From the NCBI RefSeq assembly GCF_900292015.1, contig NZ_LR130759.1, positions 1,984,001 to 2,048,000 of the forward strand: 64,000 bases of DNA, written 5' to 3'. The notes below the pieces were generated by a model that worked only from the letters and a program-made list of their open reading frames with translations, did not search any database and had not been told where the DNA came from. The position numbers were made by a program, and so were the translations under genes. This document shows positions 1 to 11,630 of the stretch, piece after piece (positions within the stretch are counted from its first letter, which is position 1; each line of letters begins with the position of its first letter). This stretch comes from Mycobacterium basiliense (lineage in GTDB: Bacteria; Actinomycetota; Actinomycetes; Mycobacteriales; Mycobacteriaceae).

Positions 1-1
1 G

Positions 2-361
2 GAGGCGGTGGCGATGCAATTGCGCAAAGGCGACGGAATCCACGCCGGAGCGGTTTTCGTCGGTCACAACAAGAACGGCGGTCGCCGTTGGAAGACGACG
101 TGCACCGTGACCGACGCCGAGCCCGGCCGGATCTTCGCGTTCGATGTGCGAAGCGCCATGATTCCCGTTTCGCGGTGGCAATACGACCTCGTCACTACCG
201 ACGGCGGCTGCCGGGTCACCGAGAGCACCTGGGATCGCCGGCCCGGATGGTTTCGAAAGATCGCCAGGATGGCAACCGGAGTCAAGGATCGCGCCGCGGC
301 CAATGCGGAGCATATCCAGACCACTCTGCAACGTCTGAAGCAGCGGGCCGAGGCGGGATAG
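2..361 (+). CDS. SRPBCC (polyketide cyclase/dehydrase-like) protein, 5' truncated
   Basis: The reading frame is open through the left edge of the window, so only about 119 C-terminal residues are visible; full-length SRPBCC proteins have about 145-150. The order is that of the family: a GxxFxGHN strand, a WKTTCTV strand, a RIFAFDV strand, an RWQYDL strand, an RVTES strand, then a long C-terminal helix ending LKQRAEAG. This helix-grip fold binds hydrophobic ligands. An in-frame GTG at 8 and ATG at 14 exist but would remove the first strands, so I read the gene as cut rather than short. Ligand and role are unknown. It lies 111 bp upstream of the hydrolase/EphD-like/reductase run and could belong to the same lipid or steroid theme. 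Confidence 0.7.
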   Translation, partial: EAVAMQLRKGDGIHAGAVFVGHNKNGGRRWKTTCTVTDAEPGRIFAFDVRSAMIPVSRWQYDLVTTDGGCRVTESTWDRRPGWFRKIARMATGVKDRAAANAEHIQTTLQRLKQRAEAG

Positions 362-472
362 CGAAACGCTGTTCTTCACCTGACGCAGGCGTGTCACTAT
401 ACTTGCCAGCACATGATGTCCACTGGGGAGACATTTGCGGCGTAAATGTAAACGCCATGGCAAGGGGGCCAA

Positions 473-1390
473 ATGTTCACCGTCGATGACCGAGCGGTGG
501 GGCCGCACTCCGGCGAATCGGGTGCCGCCGACCACGAGCGTCTTGTCCTTGAAGCACGAGATGTCGAGTTCGACTGGACCAACCTGCCGTTCCACTACGT
601 TCCCGACGAGCCATTGGCCACGCATGTCCTCAATGTGCTGCACCTGCTTTTGCCCGCCGGCGAAGAGTTTTTCGTCAAGGTGTTCAAGAAAACGCTGCCC
701 CTGATCAGGGACGATCAACTAAGGCTGGATGTGCAGGGCTTCATCGGTCAGGAGGCGATGCATTCCCAAGCGCACTCCGGGGTGCTGGCCCACTTCGAGG
801 CCCAGGGCGTCGACGTGACCCCGTATACCGACCAAATCAACTGGCTTTTCGAGAAGTTGCTGGCGGAAAGGCCCCGGCGAGGTGCCCGGAGACGGCACAG
901 CTGGTTACTCGAGCAGGTTTCGTTCATCTCGGCAATCGAGCACTACACGGCGGTTTTGGGCGAATGGATCCTGAACTCCCCGCAGCTCGAGGTTGTTGGC
1001 ACCGATCCGGTGATGCTGGACATGCTCCGCTGGCATGGTGCCGAAGAGGTGGAGCACAAAGCGGTCGCGTTCGACACCATGAAGCATCTCCGCGCTGGCT
1101 ACTGGCGTCGGGTACGTACCCAGTTGGCTGTCACCCCGGTGATGTTGCTGCTGTGGATTCGCGGCGTGCGGTTCATGTACGCGGTGGATCCACACCTGCC
1201 GCCGGGAACCAAGCCGCGATGGCGGGACTACGTCACGGCGGCGCGCCGGGGTTTGACGCCAGGCCCGTGGCGCCTGATCCGGGTCGTCGGTGACTATTAC
1301 AAACCCGGCTTCCACCCGTCTCAGCTGGGCGGACTCGAGCGGGCCGTCGACTACTTGGCGGTCTCACCTGCTGCCCGAGCATCTCACTGA
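473..1390 (+). CDS. Predicted metal-dependent hydrolase (PF10118-type), 305 aa
   Basis: Helical protein with the metal-ligand pattern of the predicted metal-dependent hydrolase family: GQEAMHSQAH near residue 96 and WHGAEEVEHKAVAFD near residue 190, giving ExxH and EExEH motifs like those of di-iron or zinc helical bundles. ATG 473 is preceded by an AAGGGGG ribosome site at about 461-467. The next gene starts 3 bp after the stop, so this is the first gene of a tight run of three. It matches the position of Rv2777c in H37Rv. No substrate is known for the family; the context (epoxide hydrolase/SDR fusion and ferredoxin reductase) suggests lipid or steroid modification, which is inference. Confidence 0.75.
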   Translation: MFTVDDRAVGPHSGESGAADHERLVLEARDVEFDWTNLPFHYVPDEPLATHVLNVLHLLLPAGEEFFVKVFKKTLPLIRDDQLRLDVQGFIGQEAMHSQAHSGVLAHFEAQGVDVTPYTDQINWLFEKLLAERPRRGARRRHSWLLEQVSFISAIEHYTAVLGEWILNSPQLEVVGTDPVMLDMLRWHGAEEVEHKAVAFDTMKHLRAGYWRRVRTQLAVTPVMLLLWIRGVRFMYAVDPHLPPGTKPRWRDYVTAARRGLTPGPWRLIRVVGDYYKPGFHPSQLGGLERAVDYLAVSPAARASH

Positions 1391-1393
1391 GCT

Positions 1394-3172
1394 ATGGCCA
1401 TCGCTTCCACAGCTGGCGTTACCGCGTCCGACGGTGTCACCCTGGCGGTCCATCGCTACACCGAGATAGACCCGCAACGGTCCACGATCCTGGCCATTCA
1501 TGGGTGGCCGGACAACCACCACCTGTGGGATGGGGTTGCCGAACAGCTAGGCGACCGCTACAACGTGGCTGCCTACGACGTGCGGGGCGCCGGTGGATCA
1601 TCCTGCCCGGCAAGCCGTGTCGGGTACGAGCTAGGACAGTTGGTCCGTGACACCGGCGCGGTGGTCGATAGCCTGGGAGTCGCCCGGGTGCACCTGCTGG
1701 CCCACGACTGGGGTTCCATCCAGGGGTGGGCGGCGGTTACCGACGACGCGGTAATGGGCAAGATCGGCTCATTTACTTCGATCTCGGGCCCGCACCTGCA
1801 GTATGCGGGCGCATTCCTGCGATCGGGGCACAGCCCGCGGACGGCGGCGCACGTTGCCAGGCAGTTGGTGAGTTCGGGATACATCGGCTTTTTCCTGTGC
1901 CCGGCGGTACCGGAGTTGTTTTTCCACTCCCGCATTGGCGTGAAAGTTGTTGGTGTTCTTGAACGTATCGGCCAGTCGAGTGCGCGCAGCCAACGGCGCA
2001 CGCCCCCACGCTCGATCGGTGACTACGTGAACGGGCTCAACCTCTACCGGGCCAACATGCCTGGGCCATTCCTATCGCCGGGGTCGCCGCTCCCACAGAC
2101 GACGGTCCCGACTCAGGTGCTGGTGCCACGCAAAGACCAGTTCGTGACGCCCGCGCTGCAGCGCTTCACCGGCACGATTCCGGCAGGCGGCAGGGTCGTC
2201 CCGATCGAGGGCGGGCACTGGGTGGTGTCGTCACGTCCGGACGTCATCGCGCGGCTGACCGGCGAATGGGTCGACGGTGTTGACCGAGGTCGCCACGCCG
2301 GCGGTGAGTCGTTGGAGCCGAAGGCGACGACGGTGTTGAGCGGCCCACGCCAGGTGTGCGGCAAACTCGCGCTGGTCACCGGGGCCGGCGCCGGCATCGG
2401 CCGGGCCACCGCGGTAGAGCTGGCGCGCCAAGGCGCTCGCACGGTCGTGATCGTGGATCGAGACCTCGCCGCGGCTAATGACAGCGCAGCCCAGGTTCGA
2501 GCGGCGGGTGCCGAGGCCGCAGTGTATCAAGTCGACGTTAGCGACGAAACGGCCATGACTGACCTTGCCGAGCGGGTTCGCGACGAACACGGAGTCGTCG
2601 ATATCCTGGTGAACAACGCCGGAATCGGAATGGCGGGGCGGTTTTTGGAAACCACCCCCGAGCATTGGGACGACATCATCGGGATCAATGTCCGCGGTGT
2701 TCTCAGCGGTAGCAGGGTGTTTGGCGCCCAGATGGTCGAGCGCGGTGCGGGCGGAACGATCATCAACGTCGCGTCGGCCGCCGCATTCCTGCCGTCGAAA
2801 TCCATGGTCGCCTACAGCACGACGAAAGCCGCGGTATTGGGATTCAGCGAAGCGTTGCGCGCCGATCTTGCCGATGAAGGCATCACCGTTACGGCCGTAT
2901 GCCCCGGGTTCGTCAACACCAACATCGCGAAAAGTACCGTCTACGCTGGCATGTCGGTGCAGCAGCAGGAGCGCGCCCGGCAGCGGGCAGATGCCGCCTA
3001 CCGGCGCCGTAACTTTACGCCGGAGGCCACCGCCAGGGCGATCGTGAAGGCCGTTCGCAAGGGGCCGGCGGTGTTGCCCATTGCCGCGGAGTCCAAAGTG
3101 GGCTACGTGATGCGCCGCGTCAGCCCCTCGATGATCCGGTTGTTTGCCCGCTTGGACCTTCGACAGACCTAG
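1394..3172 (+). CDS. EphD-like epoxide hydrolase / short-chain dehydrogenase fusion, 592 aa
   Basis: Two enzymes in one chain. Residues 1-300 are an alpha/beta hydrolase of the epoxide hydrolase type: HGWPDNHHLW (oxyanion-hole HGWP), LAHDWGSIQGW with the nucleophilic Asp, and a C-terminal GGHWV histidine. Residues 320-592 are a classical SDR: TGAGAGIGRA cofactor motif, NNAG, catalytic Ser in NVASAAA and YSTTK. The 592-residue length and domain order equal M. tuberculosis EphD (Rv2214c), which acts on epoxides in mycolic acid metabolism. H37Rv carries ephD elsewhere, so this is either a relocated gene or a second paralogue. It starts 3 bp after the upstream stop and is followed closely by the reductase, so the three are probably co-transcribed. 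Confidence 0.88.
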   Translation: MAIASTAGVTASDGVTLAVHRYTEIDPQRSTILAIHGWPDNHHLWDGVAEQLGDRYNVAAYDVRGAGGSSCPASRVGYELGQLVRDTGAVVDSLGVARVHLLAHDWGSIQGWAAVTDDAVMGKIGSFTSISGPHLQYAGAFLRSGHSPRTAAHVARQLVSSGYIGFFLCPAVPELFFHSRIGVKVVGVLERIGQSSARSQRRTPPRSIGDYVNGLNLYRANMPGPFLSPGSPLPQTTVPTQVLVPRKDQFVTPALQRFTGTIPAGGRVVPIEGGHWVVSSRPDVIARLTGEWVDGVDRGRHAGGESLEPKATTVLSGPRQVCGKLALVTGAGAGIGRATAVELARQGARTVVIVDRDLAAANDSAAQVRAAGAEAAVYQVDVSDETAMTDLAERVRDEHGVVDILVNNAGIGMAGRFLETTPEHWDDIIGINVRGVLSGSRVFGAQMVERGAGGTIINVASAAAFLPSKSMVAYSTTKAAVLGFSEALRADLADEGITVTAVCPGFVNTNIAKSTVYAGMSVQQQERARQRADAAYRRRNFTPEATARAIVKAVRKGPAVLPIAAESKVGYVMRRVSPSMIRLFARLDLRQT

Positions 3173-3184
3173 GCGTTGCGGATA

Positions 3185-4267
3185 ATGGCGGGCACGGGAA
3201 GCAGCTGGCGCAGTAGACCCGCCGATCTATACGGCCGCAGCCACCGCGATCGCTTTGCTACCGCCCTGTGGGGCGTGCGCACCTTGTTCGGCGGGTTTGC
3301 CTGGGCCTCGCGGTGGGATCCATCGCGGGTGACGCCGGTGCGACGGACACATCAGGCCAGGGTGATCGAGCGCAAACTTGTTGCGCCCGACGTGGTCGCC
3401 TTGACTTTGGCCGACCCGGATGGTGGGTTGCTGCCATCGTGGTCACCTGGTGGGCATATCGACGTCCAACTGCCCTCCGGCCGGCGCCGGCAATACTCCC
3501 TGTGCGGCCCGCCCGGCCGGCGCACGACATACCGAATTGCCATCCGGCGCATCGCCGACGGAGGCGGTGGCTCTATTGAGATGCATGATTCCTACGGCAC
3601 CGGCGACATACTTGTTTTCGAAGGCCCGCGAAATGCGTTCTACGTCGGAGCGTCCGAGCGGGACACGCTGTTCGTGATCGGCGGCATCGGGGTGACTCCG
3701 ATCCTTCCCATGATTCAGGTGGCCCAACAGCGCGGAATCGATTGGCATGCAATATATGCCGGCCGCAGTCGGGAGTATATGCCGTTTGTCGACGAACTGG
3801 TGGACATCGCCCCGGACCGGGTGACGGTGTGGGCCGACGATGAACATGGCCGTTTCGCCACCGTCGAGGACCTGCTGGTGCGGGCCGGACCGAAAACCGC
3901 TGTTTATGTCTGTGGACCCGTCCCCATGTTGGCGGCGATACGCGCGGCCCGAGATGAACACCCGGGCGCCCCAATGCATTACGAACGGTTCAGCCCGCCT
4001 CCGGTGGTGGACGGACAGCCATTCGAGCTGGAACTCGCGCGCTCGGGTCGGGTGCTGGGTATTCCGGCCAACCGGACCGCGCTCGACGTCATGCGCGACC
4101 ACGACCCGACGACGGCTTATTCGTGCCAGCAGGGATTTTGTGGCACGTGCAAAGTTAAAGTGCTTGCCGGGCAGGTGGATCGCCGCGGTCGCACGTCGGA
4201 AGGCGACGACGAAATGCTGGTGTGTGTGTCCCGGGCGAAGAGCAACCGGGTGGTCATCGACGCTTGA
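3185..4267 (+). CDS. Flavin/2Fe-2S oxidoreductase (ferredoxin reductase type), about 360 aa
   Basis: Domains in order: a flavin-binding barrel with RQYSLCGPP, an NAD(P)-binding domain with FVIGGIGVTPILPM and YVCGPVPML, and a C-terminal plant-type ferredoxin domain with SCQQGFCGTCKVKV plus a later Cys (LVCV), the four ligands of a 2Fe-2S cluster. This is the phthalate-dioxygenase-reductase architecture: electrons pass from NAD(P)H through flavin to the cluster and then to an oxygenase. It matches Rv2776c. ATG 3185 is chosen; an in-frame TTG at 3176 would add three residues, and neither has a clear ribosome site. The Rieske oxygenase at 5021 is an obvious possible acceptor. The 3' end overlaps the convergent TetR gene by 14 bp. 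Confidence 0.88.
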   Translation: MAGTGSSWRSRPADLYGRSHRDRFATALWGVRTLFGGFAWASRWDPSRVTPVRRTHQARVIERKLVAPDVVALTLADPDGGLLPSWSPGGHIDVQLPSGRRRQYSLCGPPGRRTTYRIAIRRIADGGGGSIEMHDSYGTGDILVFEGPRNAFYVGASERDTLFVIGGIGVTPILPMIQVAQQRGIDWHAIYAGRSREYMPFVDELVDIAPDRVTVWADDEHGRFATVEDLLVRAGPKTAVYVCGPVPMLAAIRAARDEHPGAPMHYERFSPPPVVDGQPFELELARSGRVLGIPANRTALDVMRDHDPTTAYSCQQGFCGTCKVKVLAGQVDRRGRTSEGDDEMLVCVSRAKSNRVVIDA

Positions 4268-4907
4268 TGTTTTGGTGCTCTCGTTGCAGATAGGCGACCA
4301 ATGCATTGGTTAAACCTCGCCGCGCCAGATCGAGGCCGGCGTAGGAGCCCAACTGCCGTTCCGATGCCAGGCCACGCATCGCGCCGGGCACCAGGGTAGC
4401 GACCGTGTGCACCCTGTTGGGGTCGACGTTCAAATCGGCGAAGGCTTGCTGGCAGGTGTCCAACCAGCTTTTTCCCCAGGCGAACAACTCGGCGGCGGTA
4501 CGCGGATAGCGGCGTTCCAGCTCAAGGGGATCTCGGGGCAGCGCGGCGCGCAGAGTTTCGATCGCGCGCGAATCTGCAGAGCCTAAACCTCGGTCCAGGG
4601 TTTCGATGATCGCCGGTAACCCGCTCCCGCAGTGGCTGATCGGATGTGACCGGTTGTGAAAGTGCCGACAGACTCGCCTCGCGCCGCTCGGCGGTGCGGT
4701 GCAGCACGGCGGCCCAGAAACCGTCTGCATCGCCAAACTGGTACTGCACCGCGCCCCAGGTGGCGCCGATCTCGTTGGCGATACGATTCGCCGATACCGA
4801 GCCGTGACCGCCGGAAGCAGCGACTTGAGCGCCGCTTCGAGCATGATCTCTCGGGTGGCGCAGCCACGCCGGTTTGGCCTTCTGCTCACGACTCCGGCCG
4901 GTGTCAT
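4254..4907 (-). pseudogene. TetR-family regulator with two compensating frameshifts
   Basis: One open frame (217 codons) spans the gene, but its middle part (GARCSTSLAMQTVSG and onwards) does not look like a regulator. Reading the next minus-strand frame between about 4810 and 4617 restores a typical TetR helix-turn-helix: HGSVSANRIANEIGATWG, then QYQFGDADGFWAAVLHRT. The frame then returns to AIIETLDRGLGSADSRAIETL and an intact ligand-binding domain ending LVAYLQREHQ. So two single-base changes of opposite sign, near 4806-4812 and 4612-4622, scramble about 60 residues including the recognition helix. Either the gene is dead for DNA binding or the sequence has two indel errors. It is divergent from the Rieske operon, which it would be expected to repress. 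Confidence 0.72.
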
Positions 4908-5020
4908 CTGCCGATCGTATCGGTTGTGCGCCAGCCGCGGTGAAGTTTCATAGAAGGGACTGTGATTTCTTCGGCGTGCCGATTATCATTCCTACCAAGC
5001 CGGCAAGGAGGACAGCCCAG

Positions 5021-6046
5021 ATGGCCAAACCGCCGCTGTCGATGAAGCCGACCGGATGGTTCCAGGTCGCTTGGAGCGACGAGATCGGCATCGGCGACGT
5101 CCACGAGATGAAATATTTCGACCAAGAGATGGTCGCCTGGCGCGCCGAGTCCGGCCGGCTCACCGTAATGAATGCCTACTGCGAACACCTCGGCGCCCAT
5201 CTCGGTTACGGTGGCAAGGTCGTCGGTGAGGTCTTGCAGTGCCCATTCCACGGCTGGCAGTGGAATCATTTGGGCCGCAACGTTTGTATCCCCTACCAAG
5301 ACCGGCCCAATCGTGGGCGACGCATTTCCACCTATCCGGTAGTCGAACGCAATGACTCCGTCTATGTCTGGCACGATGCCGAACGGCGTGAGCCGTTCTT
5401 CGATGCGCCAGACGTGTTCGCTGGCTTCGATGACGGCAGCAGCGCCGCCGATTACCATCCGCAGCAGCGGCTGTATCGGCAGCGACTGGAACTGCATCCG
5501 CAGTACGTCCTAGAAAACGGGGTCGATTTCGCGCATTTCAAATACGTGCACGACACCCCGATCGTGCCCGTATTCACTCGCCACGAGTTCAACGGCCCCG
5601 TGTCCTTCGTCGACTTCACCATCACCTTCGAAGGTGACGACGGCAAGAAAATCGAAGACGTCAACAGTGGTGTGCGAGCCATCAACGGCGGGCTGGGAGT
5701 TGCGGTGACCAAGAGTTGGGGCATGGTCGACAACCGCACCATCTCCGCGATTACCCCGGTCGACGAGTCCACCTCTGATGTTCGGTTCATGGTGTATATC
5801 GGTCGTACCCCGAGTAAGGATCGAGGCCGTGCCGAGCTCAAAGCGCGGGAATTCGCCCGTGAAGTGATTCGACAGTTCGAGCAGGACATCCACATCTGGG
5901 CTCACCAGCGCTACTCTGACCCGCCGGCCCTGGCCACCGCCGAGTATGCCGGCTTCACCGCAATTCGCAAGTGGGCCAAGCAGTTCTATCCGGACGGCAT
6001 CGGTGGCAGCGCTGCCGAGGCGTACGCTGCAGCGCAGAAAGGTTAG
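5021..6046 (+). CDS. Rieske non-heme iron oxygenase, KshA-like, 341 aa
   Basis: The N-terminal Rieske 2Fe-2S domain has CEHLGAHLG followed by CPFHGWQW (CxH...CxxH). The C-terminal catalytic domain carries ENGVDFAHFKYVH, the D-x2-H-x4-H pattern for the mononuclear iron, with the third ligand probably in the QFEQDIHIW segment. Layout and FHGWQW context resemble the oxygenase component KshA of 3-ketosteroid 9-alpha-hydroxylase more than aromatic-ring dioxygenases. ATG 5021 is chosen because an AAGGAG site lies at 5005-5010 and the Rieske domain begins properly; an extension to 4874 has no domain. It needs an electron donor, and the reductase at 3185-4267 fits. It is 5 bp from the next gene. Substrate unknown, likely steroid-like or terpenoid. 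Confidence 0.88.
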   Translation: MAKPPLSMKPTGWFQVAWSDEIGIGDVHEMKYFDQEMVAWRAESGRLTVMNAYCEHLGAHLGYGGKVVGEVLQCPFHGWQWNHLGRNVCIPYQDRPNRGRRISTYPVVERNDSVYVWHDAERREPFFDAPDVFAGFDDGSSAADYHPQQRLYRQRLELHPQYVLENGVDFAHFKYVHDTPIVPVFTRHEFNGPVSFVDFTITFEGDDGKKIEDVNSGVRAINGGLGVAVTKSWGMVDNRTISAITPVDESTSDVRFMVYIGRTPSKDRGRAELKAREFAREVIRQFEQDIHIWAHQRYSDPPALATAEYAGFTAIRKWAKQFYPDGIGGSAAEAYAAAQKG

Positions 6047-6051
6047 CCCGA

Positions 6052-7136
6052 ATGACTGCACCGGCCCGACCGCTGCGCGTGTTCCAGGTCGCCACCGGAA
6101 ACGTCGGCCGCGAGATGATCAAGCGGCTGCAAACGCGGCCGGACCTCGAGTTGGTTGGCGTGCATTGCTACTCGGCCGGCAAGGTCGGCAAGGATGCCGG
6201 GGAATTGGCCGGCATCGGGCCCATCGGTGTCGCGGCCACCGGCAGCATTGCGGCCATCATCGAGGCCAAGCCGGATGTGCTGACCTTCCATGGTGTGTTC
6301 CCCGACGAGGATCTCTACGTCAAGGTGCTTGAGGCGGGCATCAATATTGTCACGACCGCCGACTGGATCACCGGGTGGCACCGCGACCACAACCACCCCC
6401 ACCCGTCGGGGAAATCGGTGACCCAACTCTTGGCCGAGGCCTGCGAAAAGGGTGGTGCGACCTTCTACGGCACCGGGATGAACCCCGGTGTGAACCAGAT
6501 TTTGGGCGTGGTGTGCACGGCTGACGTCGCCGAGATCGAAAACGTCACCACCATCGAGTCCGTCGATGTGTCGTGTCACCACTCCAAGGAAACCTGGATC
6601 GAGGTCGGCTATGGCCAACCGGTCGACGACCCCGAAATTCCGGCCAAGCTGGAGAAGTACACGCGCGTCTTCGCCGATAGCGTGTTGATGATGGCGGACT
6701 GTTTCGATTTGCCACTGGACGAGGTCACATTCACCTATGAACTCGGCGCCTGCACCAAGGATGTCGATCTGGGCTGGTACATCCTGCCGAAAGGCTCGTT
6801 GGGCGGCAACTACATCAAGTATCAGGGCTTGGTGGACGGGGTGCCTCGCGTCGAGACTCACCTGGAGTGGCAGATGACTCCGCACACCGATCCGAACTGG
6901 AAGATCAAGGGCTGCTACATCACCCAGATCAAGGGCGATCCGTGCATATACAACAAGCACATGATCTTCCCTAAAGCCGGTGTGGACCTGTCCAATCCAG
7001 ACAACTTCGCCTCCATCGGCATGACGGTCACCGGCATGCCCGCCCTCAGCTCGATCCAATCGGTGGTGGCGGCGCGACCCGGCCTGATCACCAGCGCCGA
7101 TATCCCTTTACGCGGGTTTGCCGGGCGGTTCAAGAG

Positions 7137-7140
<4 letters not shown>
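6052..7140 (+). CDS. DapB-N-like NAD(P)-dependent dehydrogenase, 362 aa
   Basis: N-terminal Rossmann domain VFQVATGNVGREMIKRL as in dihydrodipicolinate reductase N-domains and 2,4-diaminopentanoate dehydrogenase, followed by the family segment FYGTGMNPGVNQILG and a long C-terminal alpha/beta part. Mycobacteria carry many paralogues of unknown substrate; true DapB is a separate gene in this window (8587). ATG 6052 lies 5 bp after the oxygenase stop, so the two are translated from one message and probably act on the same substrate: hydroxylation, then oxidation or reduction. The 3' end overlaps the convergent HNH gene by the four bases CTAG (7137-7140). Confidence 0.8.
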
Positions 7141-9785
<2,645 letters not shown>

Positions 9786-9840
9786 GCAGCCACGCGGATA
9801 CTTTCGATGCCGACGGCATGTTGACGAGGGAGGGTTGCCG

Positions 9841-10293
9841 GTGCCCCGGCTGCTAATCGTCCACCACACTGCGTCCCCGCATATGCAGGAGATGTTCGAG
9901 GCGGTCGTGGCCGGTGCGACCGACCCGGAGATCGAAGGCGTCGAGGTCGTGCGGCGCGCGGCGCTGACGGTCTCACCAGTCGAGATGCTGGAAGCCGATG
10001 GCTACCTATTGGGCAGCCCGGCCAACCTCGGCTACATTTCGGGCGCGCTCAAACACGCCTTCGACGGCGCCTACTACCAGATTCTCGACTCCACCCGTGG
10101 GCGACCATTTGGGGCCTACCTGCATGGCAACGAGGGCACCGAGGGGGCCGAACGGGCCATCGATGCCATCACTACCGGACTGGGCTGGGTGCAGGCCGCC
10201 CAGACCGTGGTGGTGCTGGGCAAGCCGGCAAAGCCCGACGTCGAGGCGTGCTGGAACCTCGGTGCAACCGTTGCGGCTCAGCTGATGCAGTGA
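9841..10293 (+). CDS. Flavodoxin/NADPH-dependent FMN reductase-like protein (Rv2771c-like), 150 aa
   Basis: Flavodoxin-fold pattern: first strand LLIVHHTASPHMQEMFEAV with the phosphate-binding loop, ADGYLLGSPANLGYISGALKHAFDGAYY at the flavin site, and PFGAYLHGNEG near the isoalloxazine. Probably an FMN-dependent quinone or flavin reductase. GTG 9841 is chosen because GAGGGAGGG at 9826-9834 is an excellent ribosome site; a TTG at 9835 would be too close. Third gene of the dapB unit, 55 bp after the membrane protein. Confidence 0.82.
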   Translation: MPRLLIVHHTASPHMQEMFEAVVAGATDPEIEGVEVVRRAALTVSPVEMLEADGYLLGSPANLGYISGALKHAFDGAYYQILDSTRGRPFGAYLHGNEGTEGAERAIDAITTGLGWVQAAQTVVVLGKPAKPDVEACWNLGATVAAQLMQ

Positions 10294-10448
10294 GCGGTCC
10301 CGCCCGCTTCGGTTGCGGTGCGCGCCAGGCATGGATCCGTGCCGCGGCACGCCAGCGTCCGTGAGCCGAGCGCTGGCCGGGACCCTAATGGAATAATGGA
10401 CACCTCAGTTGGAGCACCCGCCGCTCGACCAGAAACGGAATGCCATAG

Positions 10449-10472
10449 GTGGATTTTGGGGTGGATTTTGGA
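10449..10472 (+). repeat. 12-bp tandem duplication at the PPE start
   Basis: The segment GTGGATTTTGGG (10449-10460) is repeated as GTGGATTTTGGA (10461-10472). Each copy begins with a usable GTG start in the same frame, so the PPE protein could begin [13 protein letters not shown] or VDFGALPPE; family members begin with the latter form. Confidence 0.75.
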
Positions 10473-11612
10473 GCGCTGCCTCCTGAGATCAACTCCGCGC
10501 GCATGTACGGCGGAGCGGGCTCGTCGCCGCTCCTGCAGGCCGCGGCGGCCTGGAACGGCACAGCCGTCGAACTAAACGCCACTGCGGCTTCCTTCGAGTC
10601 GGTCACCACGCGGCTGAGCTCCGACCCGTGGATCGGTCCTGCCTCGCTGTCGATGGTCGCGGCGGCGCAGCCACTCCTGGCCTGGTTGACCCACGCCGCC
10701 GAATGCTCGGCGCTCGCGGCGACACAGGCCATGGCGTCGGTGGCCGCCTACGAGGCAGCATTTGCGATGACCGTGCCCCCGAGCGAGGTCGTAGCCAACA
10801 GGGTCCGGTTGGCCGAACTCATCGCGACCAACGTGCTGGGGCAGAACGGGGCGCGCATCGCGGCTACCGAGGCGCGCTACGGCGAGATGTGGGCCCAAGA
10901 CGCGACGGCGATGTACACGTATGCGGCCTCCTCCGCGGTCTCGATGAGGCTGGACCCGCTGGCCAGGCCGTCGCCCGCCACCAACCCGGCCGGAATTGCC
11001 AACCAGGCCGCCGCTGTTGGTCAGGCCGCAACATCCAGTTCTGCACAAGACGTGGGCATGAGCAACCTGATCAGCAGCGTCCCCAATGCCGTCATGAGTC
11101 TCGCGTCCCCCGCCACGGCCGTGGCCCTGGTGGCGGAGCTGGGCGAAGTCATTGAGTACTTCGTTTATCTCGATCTTCCACTCTTCGTCGAATCGGTGTT
11201 CCACGGATTGGGTGCCATTGCCGACTATTCCGGGGCCGCCGTCGCCAATGCATTGGCCCCGCAATCCGGCGTCGTCACCGCGGGTACCGCCGGCCCGGGT
11301 ACCGCGGCCGCCGCCTTCACCCGCACGTCGACGTCAGCGGGCACCGGGGCGACACCCCCGGTGGCCAATGTGGGCGCGGCAGCCTCGGTCGGTCGCCTCT
11401 CGGTGCCGGCAACCTGGTCTAGCGCAGACCCGGCCGTGATTTGCGGCACGGAGTTGGACGGTACCGACTGGTCGGTTCCCGAGGAGGACGGACTCGTCGG
11501 CGTGACGCGTTCGGGAGCGGGAATGGTCGTGGCCGCCAACGGGGCCCGTGTTGGTGCCGGACCGCGCTACGGCGTCAAGCCGGTCGTTATGCCCAAGCAA
11601 AACCTCGTCTGA
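10449..11612 (+). CDS. PPE44: PPE family protein, SVP subgroup (PPE44-like), 387 aa
   Basis: The PPE domain occupies residues about 5-180: [14 protein letters not shown], WxG motif in DPWIGPASL, and the helical hairpin that pairs with a PE partner. The C-terminal part has [10 protein letters not shown] (the SVP motif of PPE-SVP proteins) and the tail [15 protein letters not shown], shared with the other PPE and the PE of this locus. Probably exported by ESX-5 to the cell surface. GTG 10449 or GTG 10461 are both possible; no strong ribosome site. It is separated from the PE-PPE pair by a permease/ligase pair, which I do not recall in H37Rv between PPE44 and PE27. Confidence 0.88.
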   Translation: MDFGVDFGALPPEINSARMYGGAGSSPLLQAAAAWNGTAVELNATAASFESVTTRLSSDPWIGPASLSMVAAAQPLLAWLTHAAECSALAATQAMASVAAYEAAFAMTVPPSEVVANRVRLAELIATNVLGQNGARIAATEARYGEMWAQDATAMYTYAASSAVSMRLDPLARPSPATNPAGIANQAAAVGQAATSSSAQDVGMSNLISSVPNAVMSLASPATAVALVAELGEVIEYFVYLDLPLFVESVFHGLGAIADYSGAAVANALAPQSGVVTAGTAGPGTAAAAFTRTSTSAGTGATPPVANVGAAASVGRLSVPATWSSADPAVICGTELDGTDWSVPEEDGLVGVTRSGAGMVVAANGARVGAGPRYGVKPVVMPKQNLV

Positions 11613-11630
11613 CTGCTAGGGGCTCGCCTG

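Noticed and set aside
4874..5020. Longer start for the Rieske oxygenase
   Set aside because: The added 49 residues have no similarity, overlap the TetR start region, and the good ribosome site points to ATG 5021.
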